Assembly: GCA_964528055.1 (NCBI GenBank) | Contig: CAZGQM010000004.1 | Coordinates: forward strand, 124,001-188,000 | Origin: Geoanaerobacter sp964528055 | Lineage (GTDB): Bacteria; Desulfobacterota; Desulfuromonadia; Geobacterales; DSM-12255 | Reading direction: 5' to 3' | DNA length: 64,000 bases | Shown here: positions 43,045-50,742 of the stretch, one piece after another | Layout: each line of letters opens with the position of its first letter | How positions within the stretch are numbered: position 1 is the first letter of the stretch | Program-made: the position numbers and the translations under genes | The notes under the pieces: generated by a model | What the model was told of the DNA's origin: nothing | Database searches by the model: none | What the model saw: the letters and a program-made list of their open reading frames with translations, nothing else

Positions 43045-44457
43045 TCATTCAGTACCTCGCTGCGACACTGTCAGCCTTTTGCTGAGAGCTGACTGGGTGA
43101 TTCCAAGCAGTCTGGCGGCAATTGTCTGGTTGCCATTGGAACGTGCCATTGCCTCTGTTACCAAGGCTTCAGCGGCCTCGCCAAAGGTGGGTAGCCGCTC
43201 AAGATCGGAAAAGGGGTTCCTTTCCGAGGTAGCGTTGAAAACGGTTCCCCCCTGTGGAGTAATCGCCTTGAGAAAAGAATCCATCGACAGTATCCGATCC
43301 CGGTGAAGACTGACTGCATCATAGACCAGCGACATTATCTCCCGGATATTTCCCGGGAAGTTGTACGTGGAGAGGAGCTGAACCAACTCCTTCGGATAGG
43401 TAGGTTTTTTCTTGTTCAGCTCCTTGGCTGCTTCAGTAATAAAATGATCGAGCAACAGAGGTATGTCTCCCTTCCGCTCCCGAAGTGAAGGGAGATGTAC
43501 ATGATGCGTGCGGAGCCGGTAGTAGAGGTCTCTCCGGAACCCTCCTGATGCCTCCTTGGCCTTCAAGTCCTGATGTGTAGCACAAAGTATCCGCGCCTTG
43601 AGACGTTTCGGCCTATCGCTGCCAAGAGGGAAATACTCTCCCTCCTGAAGGAGCCTCAGAAGTTTCACCTGGGATGCAATGGTGAGGTCACCAATTTCAT
43701 CGAGGAATAGCGTGCCGTTTGCTGCCTCTTCTATCATCCCTCGACGCACCTGATCCGCACCGGTGAATGCCCCGCGCAGATGCCCGAACAGGGTGTCGGC
43801 GAACATCGTGTCGTCAAGCCCGGCAACATTCAGTGCCACCAGCGGCCCCTGTCTATCGCTTAGCTCGTGAGCTGCCTTCGCAATCAACTCCTTGCCGACG
43901 CCACTCTCGCCGGTGATGAGAATCGGCTGGGGACTTTTCGCAACCGCCTCAATATACGCAAAAATGGCGATCATGGCTCGATCACAGGTGATGATCCCAG
44001 AGAAGGCCTTTGGATTCTGCAGCTCGCAGGCAAGGAAGCGACTCGACATCTCCCTGTTTTCACGCTCCAACTCCAGAACCCTGACTGCGCGCAGTACACC
44101 CGCCACCAGGCGGTCCTCTTCGGTGGTCTTTACAAAATAGTCGAAAGCGCCCAGCTTGACGCAACGTACGGCATCCTCCAGCTGATTCATTCCACTCACC
44201 ACAATAGTCGTTACTTCAGGGTGTCTTTCGCCTATATGGGCAAGGAGCTCTTCCCCCGACAGGTGGGGCATTGTCAGGTCGAGTAGGACGAGACCTGCGC
44301 CATGCTCTACCAAAACATGCTCGACCTCTCGACTATCCTGACAGGTGATGACATTGGTAATGCCTGCGCGTTCCAGCGTCAAGGAGAGTGAGCGGAGCCA
44401 GGCTGGTTCGTCATCTACGAGAAGTATTGCATAGGCAGGGTAGAGTATATTGTTCAT
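43045..44457 (-). CDS. Sigma-54-dependent response regulator (NtrC family)
   Basis: 470 residues: receiver domain (1-120; Asp15/16, phospho-Asp60, Lys110), AAA+ sigma-54 activation domain (Walker A GESGVGKE, GAFTGA loop contacting sigma-54, Walker B TLFLDEIG) and a C-terminal Fis-type HTH (NQTIAARLLGITQSALSKRL). It overlaps the kinase stop codon by four bases (ATGA). Likely targets are the nearby ABC transporter, prpF or porin operons, but I found no clean -24/-12 promoter before them. Confidence 0.93.
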   Translation of the reverse strand: MNNILYPAYAILLVDDEPAWLRSLSLTLERAGITNVITCQDSREVEHVLVEHGAGLVLLDLTMPHLSGEELLAHIGERHPEVTTIVVSGMNQLEDAVRCVKLGAFDYFVKTTEEDRLVAGVLRAVRVLELERENREMSSRFLACELQNPKAFSGIITCDRAMIAIFAYIEAVAKSPQPILITGESGVGKELIAKAAHELSDRQGPLVALNVAGLDDTMFADTLFGHLRGAFTGADQVRRGMIEEAANGTLFLDEIGDLTIASQVKLLRLLQEGEYFPLGSDRPKRLKARILCATHQDLKAKEASGGFRRDLYYRLRTHHVHLPSLRERKGDIPLLLDHFITEAAKELNKKKPTYPKELVQLLSTYNFPGNIREIMSLVYDAVSLHRDRILSMDSFLKAITPQGGTVFNATSERNPFSDLERLPTFGEAAEALVTEAMARSNGNQTIAARLLGITQSALSKRLTVSQRGTE

Positions 44458-45422
44458 TGCCTCTCCTGGTTTCCAGGGAACGTCAGTGTGACCGTAGTGC
44501 CGCTTCCCGGTTCTGACTCAAAGCTCAATGCCCCGCCATGCTCCTTGATGATCCCTGCCGAAACAGAGAGACCGAGCCCGGTTCCTCCACTTTCACGCCT
44601 GGTGGTAAAAAACGGGTCGGTGAGATGAGCCAAATGCTCGGGGGCAATCCCTATTCCCTCATCGCGAACTGTCAGAACGACAACCCCTTCCAGCCGGTCG
44701 AGCCGGGTAATGACCGCAATTCCCCGGGTCGGATCCGCCAGGGACTGGCATGCATTCAGCAGCAGGTTGACCAGCACCTGCTCCATGCGACGGGGAGTTC
44801 CGTACAACAGGGGCAATGCTCCGCCATAACTGACACTGAAGTTATGGGTCGCCTTTCGGATCGATGAGTCTACAAGGCGGATCGCAACTTTGAGTACTGC
44901 GTTTAGGTCGAACATCTCTTTTACAGAAGCATCGTCACGCCGGGCAAAATCCTTCAGGTCTTCAACTATATTCTTTATTCTCCGTGCGCCATCGTGCATC
45001 TCATCAAGCATACGCGGAATCTCGTTTCGCATACGTGAGTAGGGAATCCCACCCACCGGGAAATCTCCGTGCATCTGAAAACGCTCGTCAAGCGCCTCTT
45101 CTGAATCCTTGTACACATCCTTGAGTATCGGCATGTTCAGGAGAATCAGGCCATTCGGGTTGTTTATCTCATGAGCTACCCCAGAGACTAGGATCCCGAG
45201 TGAGGTCATCTTGTCTGCCTGAATCAGCTTGTCCTGATGAAGGCGCAACTCTTCAATGGCGTTTTTGCGCTCCGCCATCTCCCGGGCAAGCTCTTCCGTT
45301 CGCTCCTCGATACGCCTCTGCAAGATCCGCGACCAGAAAAACATCCCTATCAGTATCAGCAGAAACAGGAGGATCAGGAGAGCGATATATTCATGCGATG
45401 TTTCAGACATTGTATCCTGCAA
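44454..45422 (-). CDS. Sensor histidine kinase
   Basis: 322 residues with one N-terminal membrane helix (about 12-31), a short coiled coil, a HisKA domain with phospho-His84 (GVAHEINNPNG) and a HATPase_c domain (N box NLLLNACQS, G1 DEGIGI, F box FFTT, G2 GTGLGL). It has no periplasmic sensing domain, so it probably senses an internal signal or needs a partner. Partner of the sigma-54 regulator encoded right behind it. Confidence 0.92.
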   Translation of the reverse strand: MQDTMSETSHEYIALLILLFLLILIGMFFWSRILQRRIEERTEELAREMAERKNAIEELRLHQDKLIQADKMTSLGILVSGVAHEINNPNGLILLNMPILKDVYKDSEEALDERFQMHGDFPVGGIPYSRMRNEIPRMLDEMHDGARRIKNIVEDLKDFARRDDASVKEMFDLNAVLKVAIRLVDSSIRKATHNFSVSYGGALPLLYGTPRRMEQVLVNLLLNACQSLADPTRGIAVITRLDRLEGVVVLTVRDEGIGIAPEHLAHLTDPFFTTRRESGGTGLGLSVSAGIIKEHGGALSFESEPGSGTTVTLTFPGNQERQ

Positions 45423-45453
45423 ATGGAATTTAAATACATCTCACAGAAAGAAA

Positions 45454-45478
45454 AGGCGCCGGGGAAACCCCGGCGCCT
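45454..45478. terminator. Intrinsic terminator between the small protein and the kinase
   Basis: AGGCGCCGGGG / CCCCGGCGCCT, 11-bp stem with a 3-base loop, followed on the minus strand by a T-rich TTTTCTTT. It ends the 92-residue gene and insulates the kinase. Confidence 0.85.
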
Positions 45479-45504
45479 CATGTCACACATAATTCATATA
45501 CTTT

Positions 45505-45783
45505 CTATTTCGAAGGCTTGATAATGGTGTCGAGGAAATCCTCGGCTTCTTTCAGTTTTGCATTCAGCTTCTTGATTTCTTCTGCTGAGTATACTTTTGT
45601 ACCTTTTTTGATTTCTGCATTAAGCTTCTTGATTTTCTGTTGGATTGAGTTGGTCTCGTTAGCACAGTCCTTGGAAGCAAGCAGGCACTCGTCCTTGGCT
45701 TCCTTGGTCATTTCAGCAGCAAAAGCGGGACCTGCAACAGCCATAGTGAAGAGTGCGGCAATGACAAGCACTAGTTTTTTCAT
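45505..45783 (-). CDS. Small periplasmic helical protein (92 aa)
   Basis: Signal peptide (cut after GPAFA, near residue 22) and a mature part of about 70 residues, highly charged and Lys/Glu-rich, strongly predicted coiled coil, with a Cys pair at residues 33 and 40. No known family. It lies downstream of the porin gene on the same strand, with a terminator between them, so it may be separately expressed. Confidence 0.75.
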   Translation of the reverse strand: MKKLVLVIAALFTMAVAGPAFAAEMTKEAKDECLLASKDCANETNSIQQKIKKLNAEIKKGTKVYSAEEIKKLNAKLKEAEDFLDTIIKPSK

Positions 45784-45822
45784 AGTTTTCCTCCATGCAG
45801 TAGGTAATGATGTGATTCACAA

Positions 45823-45845
45823 GGGCCGGCGTCAGACGCCGGCCC
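45823..45845. terminator. Terminator between porin and small-protein genes
   Basis: GGGCCGGCG / CGCCGGCCC stem with a TCAGA-type loop, 13 bp after the porin stop. The T tract behind it is short. Confidence 0.7.
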
Positions 45846-45858
45846 TCTTTCAGGCATC

Positions 45859-47310
45859 CTAGAATGCGTAGCTCAGCACGAGCTGGGTCTTCCAGGGATC
45901 GTCAGGAGAGCTGGCGTTGCCCCATCTATCGGTTGAAGTACCCTTGTAGTAATCGCCGAGGTATAAGAACCCGCCAACAACGCTGGCGCTCAGGTTGTCA
46001 TACAGCTTGTAGCCAACTTCAAGGTTAACTTCAGTTCCCATGTACTGGGTTCCATTAACCTCACCTCTACTATTTCTAGGAGCATTGCCGTTGTTCTTGT
46101 CGGTCATTGCAAAACCGAGGTTGGCGCTGCCGAACATCTTGTCGATAGCCAGATCATAGCCAAAGAACGCTCCGACAACACCCTGCTGGTTGTTGGAGGA
46201 GCTGCCGATCAGCGCACGGTCGGTGTTCATGGCATGCTTGGTGGTCAGCATCAGCATGGTCATCTGGGCTGATGCAAAGTTTGCGGTCTGCCCGCCGTAC
46301 TGGTTCACACCCTGGAAGGCATGGGTCGAGCCGTTTCTATTGCCTTTGTCCCCAGATGTATAGAGGAGATTGCCGCGCACCGTACCAGGGCCGGCCTTCA
46401 CTTTGGCGGCAAGGTTGGCTGCAAATGCAGAGACGTGCTTGCCTACCTTGTTGGTTCTAGCGTCGAAAGCACCACCGTTTGAAGGCATATCGCCGTACTG
46501 CCAGAGGAAGAAGCCGTCGATGGTTGCAGGACCCACATTGGCAGACGCATTGAGACCGAAGGTATTGAGGAGGTTTTTACCGCCATCGCCAACAGTGTTC
46601 CTCATCCGCTCATACACCACATAGTCGGATGCTCCGATGGTCAGGTCCTTGTTGAGAGCGAGCTTGTAATCAAAGGTGGTGACGTCAAGGGACTGCTTAC
46701 CTACAGCATACCCGCCGGTTCCTGTAGCGCCGAAGCCAGCAGACCCGACGTTGTCATATGCGCGAAGCCAGCCAACCCCGATTGTCGATTTATCGAGCTT
46801 TGCGGAGAGAAGCGCTGCAGCCACGTCGGCATTAAGGAATACACCCTTGTACGCGTCGTTGTAAGGGAGAAGACCTACTTTTGCGTTAATCGGGGTCTTG
46901 GGGATCATGAAATCGAGATAGACCTGCTTGGTTTCGAGGTTAACCGCGTCAGTCTCAATAGCGCCACCGTTATTTCTGGTGGTACCACCTTGGGATGCGT
47001 CACCCCAGCGGGAGTCAATCTCGAACCCGGTTACCAGCTTAAGGTCGTCATTTGCTTTTGCTGTGTAGAAAAGACGTGCGCGCTGCTCAACATAAGCATG
47101 TGTTGTGCCACCCTTGGGGGGGGGGTTGACGTTTGCTGCCTGAGCAGCAGTTTGTGGAGCTGCAACAGGATTGCCACCCAAACCGTCAAAATTGGAGAAA
47201 TCGCCCTTGATCTTCAACATACCGTTAAAGATGTTTTCTAATGCAAATGCCTGACCGGCAGCCAGAGTGAGAGCCCCGGCGGTTACTGCGACAACTAATT
47301 TCTTCTTCAT
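45859..47310 (-). CDS. Outer-membrane porin-like beta-barrel protein
   Basis: 483 residues with a signal peptide (cut near residue 24 after GQAFA). The rest is alternating polar/aromatic beta strands, and the last residue is Phe (LVLSYAF), the signature of outer-membrane barrels inserted by BamA. It resembles the abundant porin-like proteins of Geobacter (such as OmpJ), but length alone cannot fix the identity. It has a long structured leader (see 47446-47649). Substrate unknown; the nearby transporters suggest a nutrient. Confidence 0.8.
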   Translation of the reverse strand: MKKKLVVAVTAGALTLAAGQAFALENIFNGMLKIKGDFSNFDGLGGNPVAAPQTAAQAANVNPPPKGGTTHAYVEQRARLFYTAKANDDLKLVTGFEIDSRWGDASQGGTTRNNGGAIETDAVNLETKQVYLDFMIPKTPINAKVGLLPYNDAYKGVFLNADVAAALLSAKLDKSTIGVGWLRAYDNVGSAGFGATGTGGYAVGKQSLDVTTFDYKLALNKDLTIGASDYVVYERMRNTVGDGGKNLLNTFGLNASANVGPATIDGFFLWQYGDMPSNGGAFDARTNKVGKHVSAFAANLAAKVKAGPGTVRGNLLYTSGDKGNRNGSTHAFQGVNQYGGQTANFASAQMTMLMLTTKHAMNTDRALIGSSSNNQQGVVGAFFGYDLAIDKMFGSANLGFAMTDKNNGNAPRNSRGEVNGTQYMGTEVNLEVGYKLYDNLSASVVGGFLYLGDYYKGTSTDRWGNASSPDDPWKTQLVLSYAF

Positions 47311-47445
47311 TTGTCATACCTCCTTCATGGTTTGATAAAAACTCATAATAATTTCTTGCGGAGTTACCAGTTCTTACAGGAACGTACATCACCACCTTTC
47401 GTTCATGAACATGATACTGCTATGACATACGAAAAGTATTCAATA

Positions 47446-47495
47446 AACAAAAACCCATATCATCGCAATGGACTCCTGTCCCCGCGCGAAATGGG
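47446..47495 (-). terminator. Intrinsic terminator in the porin leader
   Basis: On the minus strand CCCAT closes with ATGGG; inside, TCGC/GCGA and GGAC/GTCC pair, and TTTTTGTTT follows. It lies about 135 bases before the porin start codon. Confidence 0.55.
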
Positions 47496-47614
47496 CATCT
47501 TCTCATAAGCTTACCTGCAGAATGCGATATTTAGCCGTACCTTGCGCCATCAAGACCCCTGACCTCTCATGCACACCGCGTCTTGAGTGTTTCCTCTACA
47601 CGGATCATTAAATT
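47446..47614 (-). ncRNA. Possible structured leader RNA or small RNA upstream of the porin
   Basis: Between a good promoter (47621-47649) and a terminator (47446-47495) lie about 170 nt with no gene. TCAAGAC pairs with GTCTTGA, and GTGT pairs with ACAC just before it. It matches no riboswitch class I know (in particular it lacks the GEMM c-di-GMP motifs). It could be a conditional leader of the porin or a separate small RNA. Confidence 0.4.
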
Positions 47615-47620
47615 TGCGAA

Positions 47621-47649
47621 AGTTTAACCACCCTTGGTTCATCTGTCAA
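47621..47649 (-). promoter_or_regulatory. Sigma-70-like promoter of the porin leader
   Basis: TTGACA (47649-47644), a 17-base spacer and TAAACT (47626-47621). A perfect -35 box. Start site expected near 47614, leaving a 300-nt leader to the porin. The remaining 170 bp up to 47822 hold a second, weaker TTGACT-16-TATAGA and no gene. Confidence 0.6.
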
Positions 47650-47822
47650 GCGACCATGTGCATTTTCCACAGGCGATAGTCACCGGAACCGCCATGAGAG
47701 CGGCACCAAAACCTATCTACCAGCGGAGGGCACGCCAGAGAACGTTTTAAAATTTGTATACATCTATACGATTTAACAACCTTAAGTCAAGGATTTTCTC
47801 AAACGCTGTTCCATATTTTTCA

Positions 47823-48227
47823 TTAATGCAGAGAGCTGCAGAGTTCTGTAAGGACTCCATTGCTGCTTTTCGGGTGTACAAAGGCAATGCGTGTCCCATG
47901 TGCCCCACTCCTTGGTACCGTGTCGATCATCCGTGCGCCTTGTGCCTGAAGCTCTGCAATGGCCGCTTCAATGTCCGAAACTTCGTAGGCTATATGGTGG
48001 ATACCCGGACCGCTTTTCTCCAGGAAACGAGCTACAGGGCTATCTTCAGAGGTCGGCTCCAGGAGTTCTATCATGGATTCTCCTATCCTGAGCATGGCCA
48101 CCTTTACCTTCTGCTCCGCCACCTCCTCGAAACCCTGGAAGGACATCCCAAGCTGGTCACGGTAAAAAGGGAGCGATTCGTCGAGTGATTTCACTGCAAT
48201 GCCAATATGGTTGATTTTTGTCAGCAT
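47823..48227 (-). CDS. mce: Methylmalonyl-CoA epimerase
   Basis: 134 residues, VOC fold. INHIGIAVKSLDESLPFY and HHIAYEVSDIEAAI give the metal His residues, with ELLEPTSEDSPVARFLEKSGPG between. I start at the ATG 48227, with GGGGA six bases upstream; the frame is open to 48284 without reason. Turns the S- into the R-form of methylmalonyl-CoA for the mutase encoded just before it. Confidence 0.93.
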   Translation of the reverse strand: MLTKINHIGIAVKSLDESLPFYRDQLGMSFQGFEEVAEQKVKVAMLRIGESMIELLEPTSEDSPVARFLEKSGPGIHHIAYEVSDIEAAIAELQAQGARMIDTVPRSGAHGTRIAFVHPKSSNGVLTELCSSLH

Positions 48228-48248
48228 GTACATTCCCCATGTATTCAT

Positions 48249-48280
48249 AGACCTCGGAGGCAATAGTGTCTCCGAGGTCT
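48249..48280. repeat. Inverted repeat between mutase and epimerase genes
   Basis: AGACCTCGGAG and CTCCGAGGTCT, an 11-bp stem with a 10-base loop, in the mutase-epimerase spacer. It shares the ACCTCGGAGG core with the hairpin upstream of the mutase. No T-run, so more likely an RNA stability or protein-binding site than a terminator. Confidence 0.5.
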
Positions 48281-48293
48281 TCATATAAAAATA

Positions 48294-49949
48294 TCAGAGC
48301 ACGACTGTCTCGCGATGGGTTCCGAATACCTTCCGGAGCACATCCGCAATCTCGCCAAGGGTTGCGTAGGTTCGTACCGCATCCATAATCGGCGGCATCA
48401 GATTGTCGCTCCCTTTTGCCGCAGCCTCGAGCTTCAGAAGTGCAGCCTGTACGCCGGCGTTGTCACGGGAACCCTTCATTGCACCCAAAGAGCTTTTCTG
48501 GGAGATCTCCACCGCTTCTTTTACCTTGAGAAGGCCGGTTGGCGGCGGCTCCTGGACGGTGAATTTGTTGACACCTACAATAACGAGGTCACTGCTTTCG
48601 ATGGACTTCTGGTAGGCATATGCCGAATCCTGTATCTCCTTCTGCTGAAATCCGCGGGAGATCGCTTCTACAGCGCCGCCAAGCTTGTCGATCTTCTCGA
48701 TGTAGTCAAGCGCTGCCTTCTCGATCTGGTCGGTGAGGGACTCCACAAGAAAACTACCGGCAAGTGGATCGATGGAATCAGCGACTCCCGACTCATAAGC
48801 AAGAACCTGCTGGGTCCGGAGCGCAATACGGACCGAGTCCTCAGTAGGAAGAGCCATTGCTTCGTCACGGGAGTTGGTATGAAGAGACTGAGTGCCCCCC
48901 AGTACTGCAGCCAGTGCCTGGATAGTTACCCGCATGATGTTGTTGTCAGGCTGCTGTGCCGTGAGGGTGCACCCGGCTGTCTGGGTATGGAAACGGAGCA
49001 TCATGGACTTGGGATCCTTAGCCTTGAAGCGCTCTTTCATTATCTTTGCCCACATGCGACGGGCCGCACGGAACTTGGCAACCTCCTCAAGCAGGTTGTT
49101 GTGTGCATTGAAAAAGAACGCGAGGCGCGGGGCAAATTCGTCAACATCAAGACCGGCCTTGATGGCTGCATCAACGTAGGCTATGCCATCCGCCAAGGTA
49201 AATGCAACCTCCTGAACTGCGCTGGAACCGGCTTCACGGATGTGGTAGCCCGAGATGGAGATGGTGTTCCACTTGGGAACGCTGTCTTTGCAATAGGCAA
49301 AGATATCCGTGATGATCCGCATCGACTCCTTGGGGGGGTAGATATAGGTGCCGCGAGCCATGTATTCCTTCAGGATATCGTTCTGGATGGTCCCGGAAAT
49401 TTTGGCTGCAGAAACCCCCTGCTTTTCCGCAACGACGATGTACATGGCAAGAAGGATGGCAGCCGTAGAGTTTATGGTCATGGAAGTGGAAACCTGATCC
49501 AGAGGGATCCCGTCGAAGAGAGTTTCCATATCGGCCAGTGAATCTATTGCAACTCCCACCTTGCCCACTTCACCTTGGCTCATGGCAGCGTCCGAGTCAT
49601 AACCCATCTGGGTCGGGAGGTCAAAGGCTACGGAGAGCCCTGTCTGTCCGGCCTGCAGCAGATACTTGTACCGTTCGTTCGACTCTTTTGCTGTTCCGAA
49701 GCCCGCATACTGACGCATGGTCCAGAAACGACCACGATACATGGTAGGCTGGACCCCACGGGTGTAGGGATGCTCCCCCGGGAAACCAAGCTGCTCGTCG
49801 TATCCGGGATAATCGAAGCCCGGCGTAAAGCAACGTTCCATCTCTATAGACGAGGTAGTCCGAAACTCTTTCTTCCGTTCCGGTGCCTTGGAAATGTTTT
49901 TTGCAACAACCGTCTCCTGCCAGTTTTTCTTTTTTGACGAAATGCTCAT
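48294..49949 (-). CDS. mcmA1: Methylmalonyl-CoA mutase, catalytic (large) subunit without B12 domain
   Basis: 551 residues. It converts R-methylmalonyl-CoA to succinyl-CoA with adenosylcobalamin. TMYRGRFWTMRQYAGFG and HTQTAGCTLTAQQPDNN are family marks. Tyr81 and Arg199 (DILKEYMAR) are the residues that mark methylmalonyl-CoA mutase rather than isobutyryl-CoA mutase, in which Phe and Gln replace them. The usual C-terminal cobalamin-binding domain is missing, so a separate B12 subunit must be encoded elsewhere. It is the archaeal-type split arrangement, also found in Geobacter. ATG after GGAGGAG. Confidence 0.95.
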   Translation of the reverse strand: MSISSKKKNWQETVVAKNISKAPERKKEFRTTSSIEMERCFTPGFDYPGYDEQLGFPGEHPYTRGVQPTMYRGRFWTMRQYAGFGTAKESNERYKYLLQAGQTGLSVAFDLPTQMGYDSDAAMSQGEVGKVGVAIDSLADMETLFDGIPLDQVSTSMTINSTAAILLAMYIVVAEKQGVSAAKISGTIQNDILKEYMARGTYIYPPKESMRIITDIFAYCKDSVPKWNTISISGYHIREAGSSAVQEVAFTLADGIAYVDAAIKAGLDVDEFAPRLAFFFNAHNNLLEEVAKFRAARRMWAKIMKERFKAKDPKSMMLRFHTQTAGCTLTAQQPDNNIMRVTIQALAAVLGGTQSLHTNSRDEAMALPTEDSVRIALRTQQVLAYESGVADSIDPLAGSFLVESLTDQIEKAALDYIEKIDKLGGAVEAISRGFQQKEIQDSAYAYQKSIESSDLVIVGVNKFTVQEPPPTGLLKVKEAVEISQKSSLGAMKGSRDNAGVQAALLKLEAAAKGSDNLMPPIMDAVRTYATLGEIADVLRKVFGTHRETVVL

Positions 49950-49994
49950 GTAGCTCTCCTCCAGATACTAATGCGTTTTCGCAGCTCCAAGAAA

Positions 49995-50044
49995 GACCTC
50001 CGAGGTATGATATCAGCCCATTGTTGGGTAAAACCTCGGAGGTC
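49995..50044. repeat. Inverted repeat in the leader of the mutase gene
   Basis: GACCTCCGAGGT and ACCTCGGAGGTC pair over 12 bp around a 26-base loop, in which CCCA/TGGG can form a second small stem. Each arm is itself nearly palindromic (ACCTC-C/G-GAGGT). It lies 46-95 bases upstream of the mutase start codon. Possible operator pair or leader hairpin. Confidence 0.5.
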
Positions 50045-50097
50045 CATTGAGTGTCAACTTGTATGTACCTTGAAAATATGGCCCCTGCCTCAAATTC

Positions 50098-50733
50098 TCA
50101 GAGGATTGCCTTGACCAGGGCCAACGCCTCTGCATTGACCTCATCCGGATGCCTGGCTGCTGATGCATCAACCCTTGCACCCCGCCAACGTGAGATTTCC
50201 TTGAGATAAAAACTCCTCATCTGCTGATAAAATGCGAGTCCACCTTCATGATGAATCTGCAGTACATCTTCAATCCGCTCGAATGCCTCATCAGCAGGGA
50301 CATCAATGAAAATGGTCAGATCGGGAAAGATTTCGCCCTCGGAAAGAAAACCACGGGAAAGTTTGTCGAGATGTCGCAACACGTCAAAATGCTTTGTGTA
50401 GCCGCTCACCCAGGCGTTTGCCAGAGAAGAGACACTGGATTGCTTGCAAAGCACTATCTTGTCCTGTTCAAGTGCAGGTGCGACGATATTATTGAAGATC
50501 TCGGTCCGCACTGCTCCTTCGAACATGAAGTCTGCCCGGGCATTTTTCCCGAACTGCCAATTCAGCATTCCCTCCATCCCCAACTCCTTCACCCGCCCGG
50601 AATCAGGATTTGCACATTCAACAACATCGTATTTAAGTTCGGCCAGCGCCTTGTGCAAAGCGACGATGGCAGCCTTGACCTGCTGGCCCGAACCATTGAT
50701 CCCTTCGATGACTATGAATTTCCCTTTTCTCAC
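50098..50733 (-). CDS. Thymidylate kinase-like protein with degenerate P-loop
   Basis: 211 residues with a TMK fold: KFIVIEGINGSGQQVKAAIVAL (P-loop at 11-18), FMFEGAVR, PDLTIFIDVPADEAFERI. The Walker A Lys is replaced by Gln (GINGSGQQ for GxxGxGKT), so normal kinase activity is doubtful. It starts nine bp after the biotin carboxylase gene and precedes the mutase, an unusual place for a nucleotide kinase. It is not a MeaB/ArgK mutase chaperone, which is a different GTPase family. Function unknown. Confidence 0.8.
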   Translation of the reverse strand: MRKGKFIVIEGINGSGQQVKAAIVALHKALAELKYDVVECANPDSGRVKELGMEGMLNWQFGKNARADFMFEGAVRTEIFNNIVAPALEQDKIVLCKQSSVSSLANAWVSGYTKHFDVLRHLDKLSRGFLSEGEIFPDLTIFIDVPADEAFERIEDVLQIHHEGGLAFYQQMRSFYLKEISRWRGARVDASAARHPDEVNAEALALVKAIL

Positions 50734-50742
50734 AATATCCTC

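Noticed and set aside
47446..47614. c-di-GMP (GEMM) riboswitch before the porin
   Set aside because: The conserved GEMM segments are absent; only generic hairpins are seen.
48294..49949. Isobutyryl-CoA mutase instead of methylmalonyl-CoA mutase
   Set aside because: Tyr81 and Arg199 are those of the methylmalonyl-CoA enzyme.
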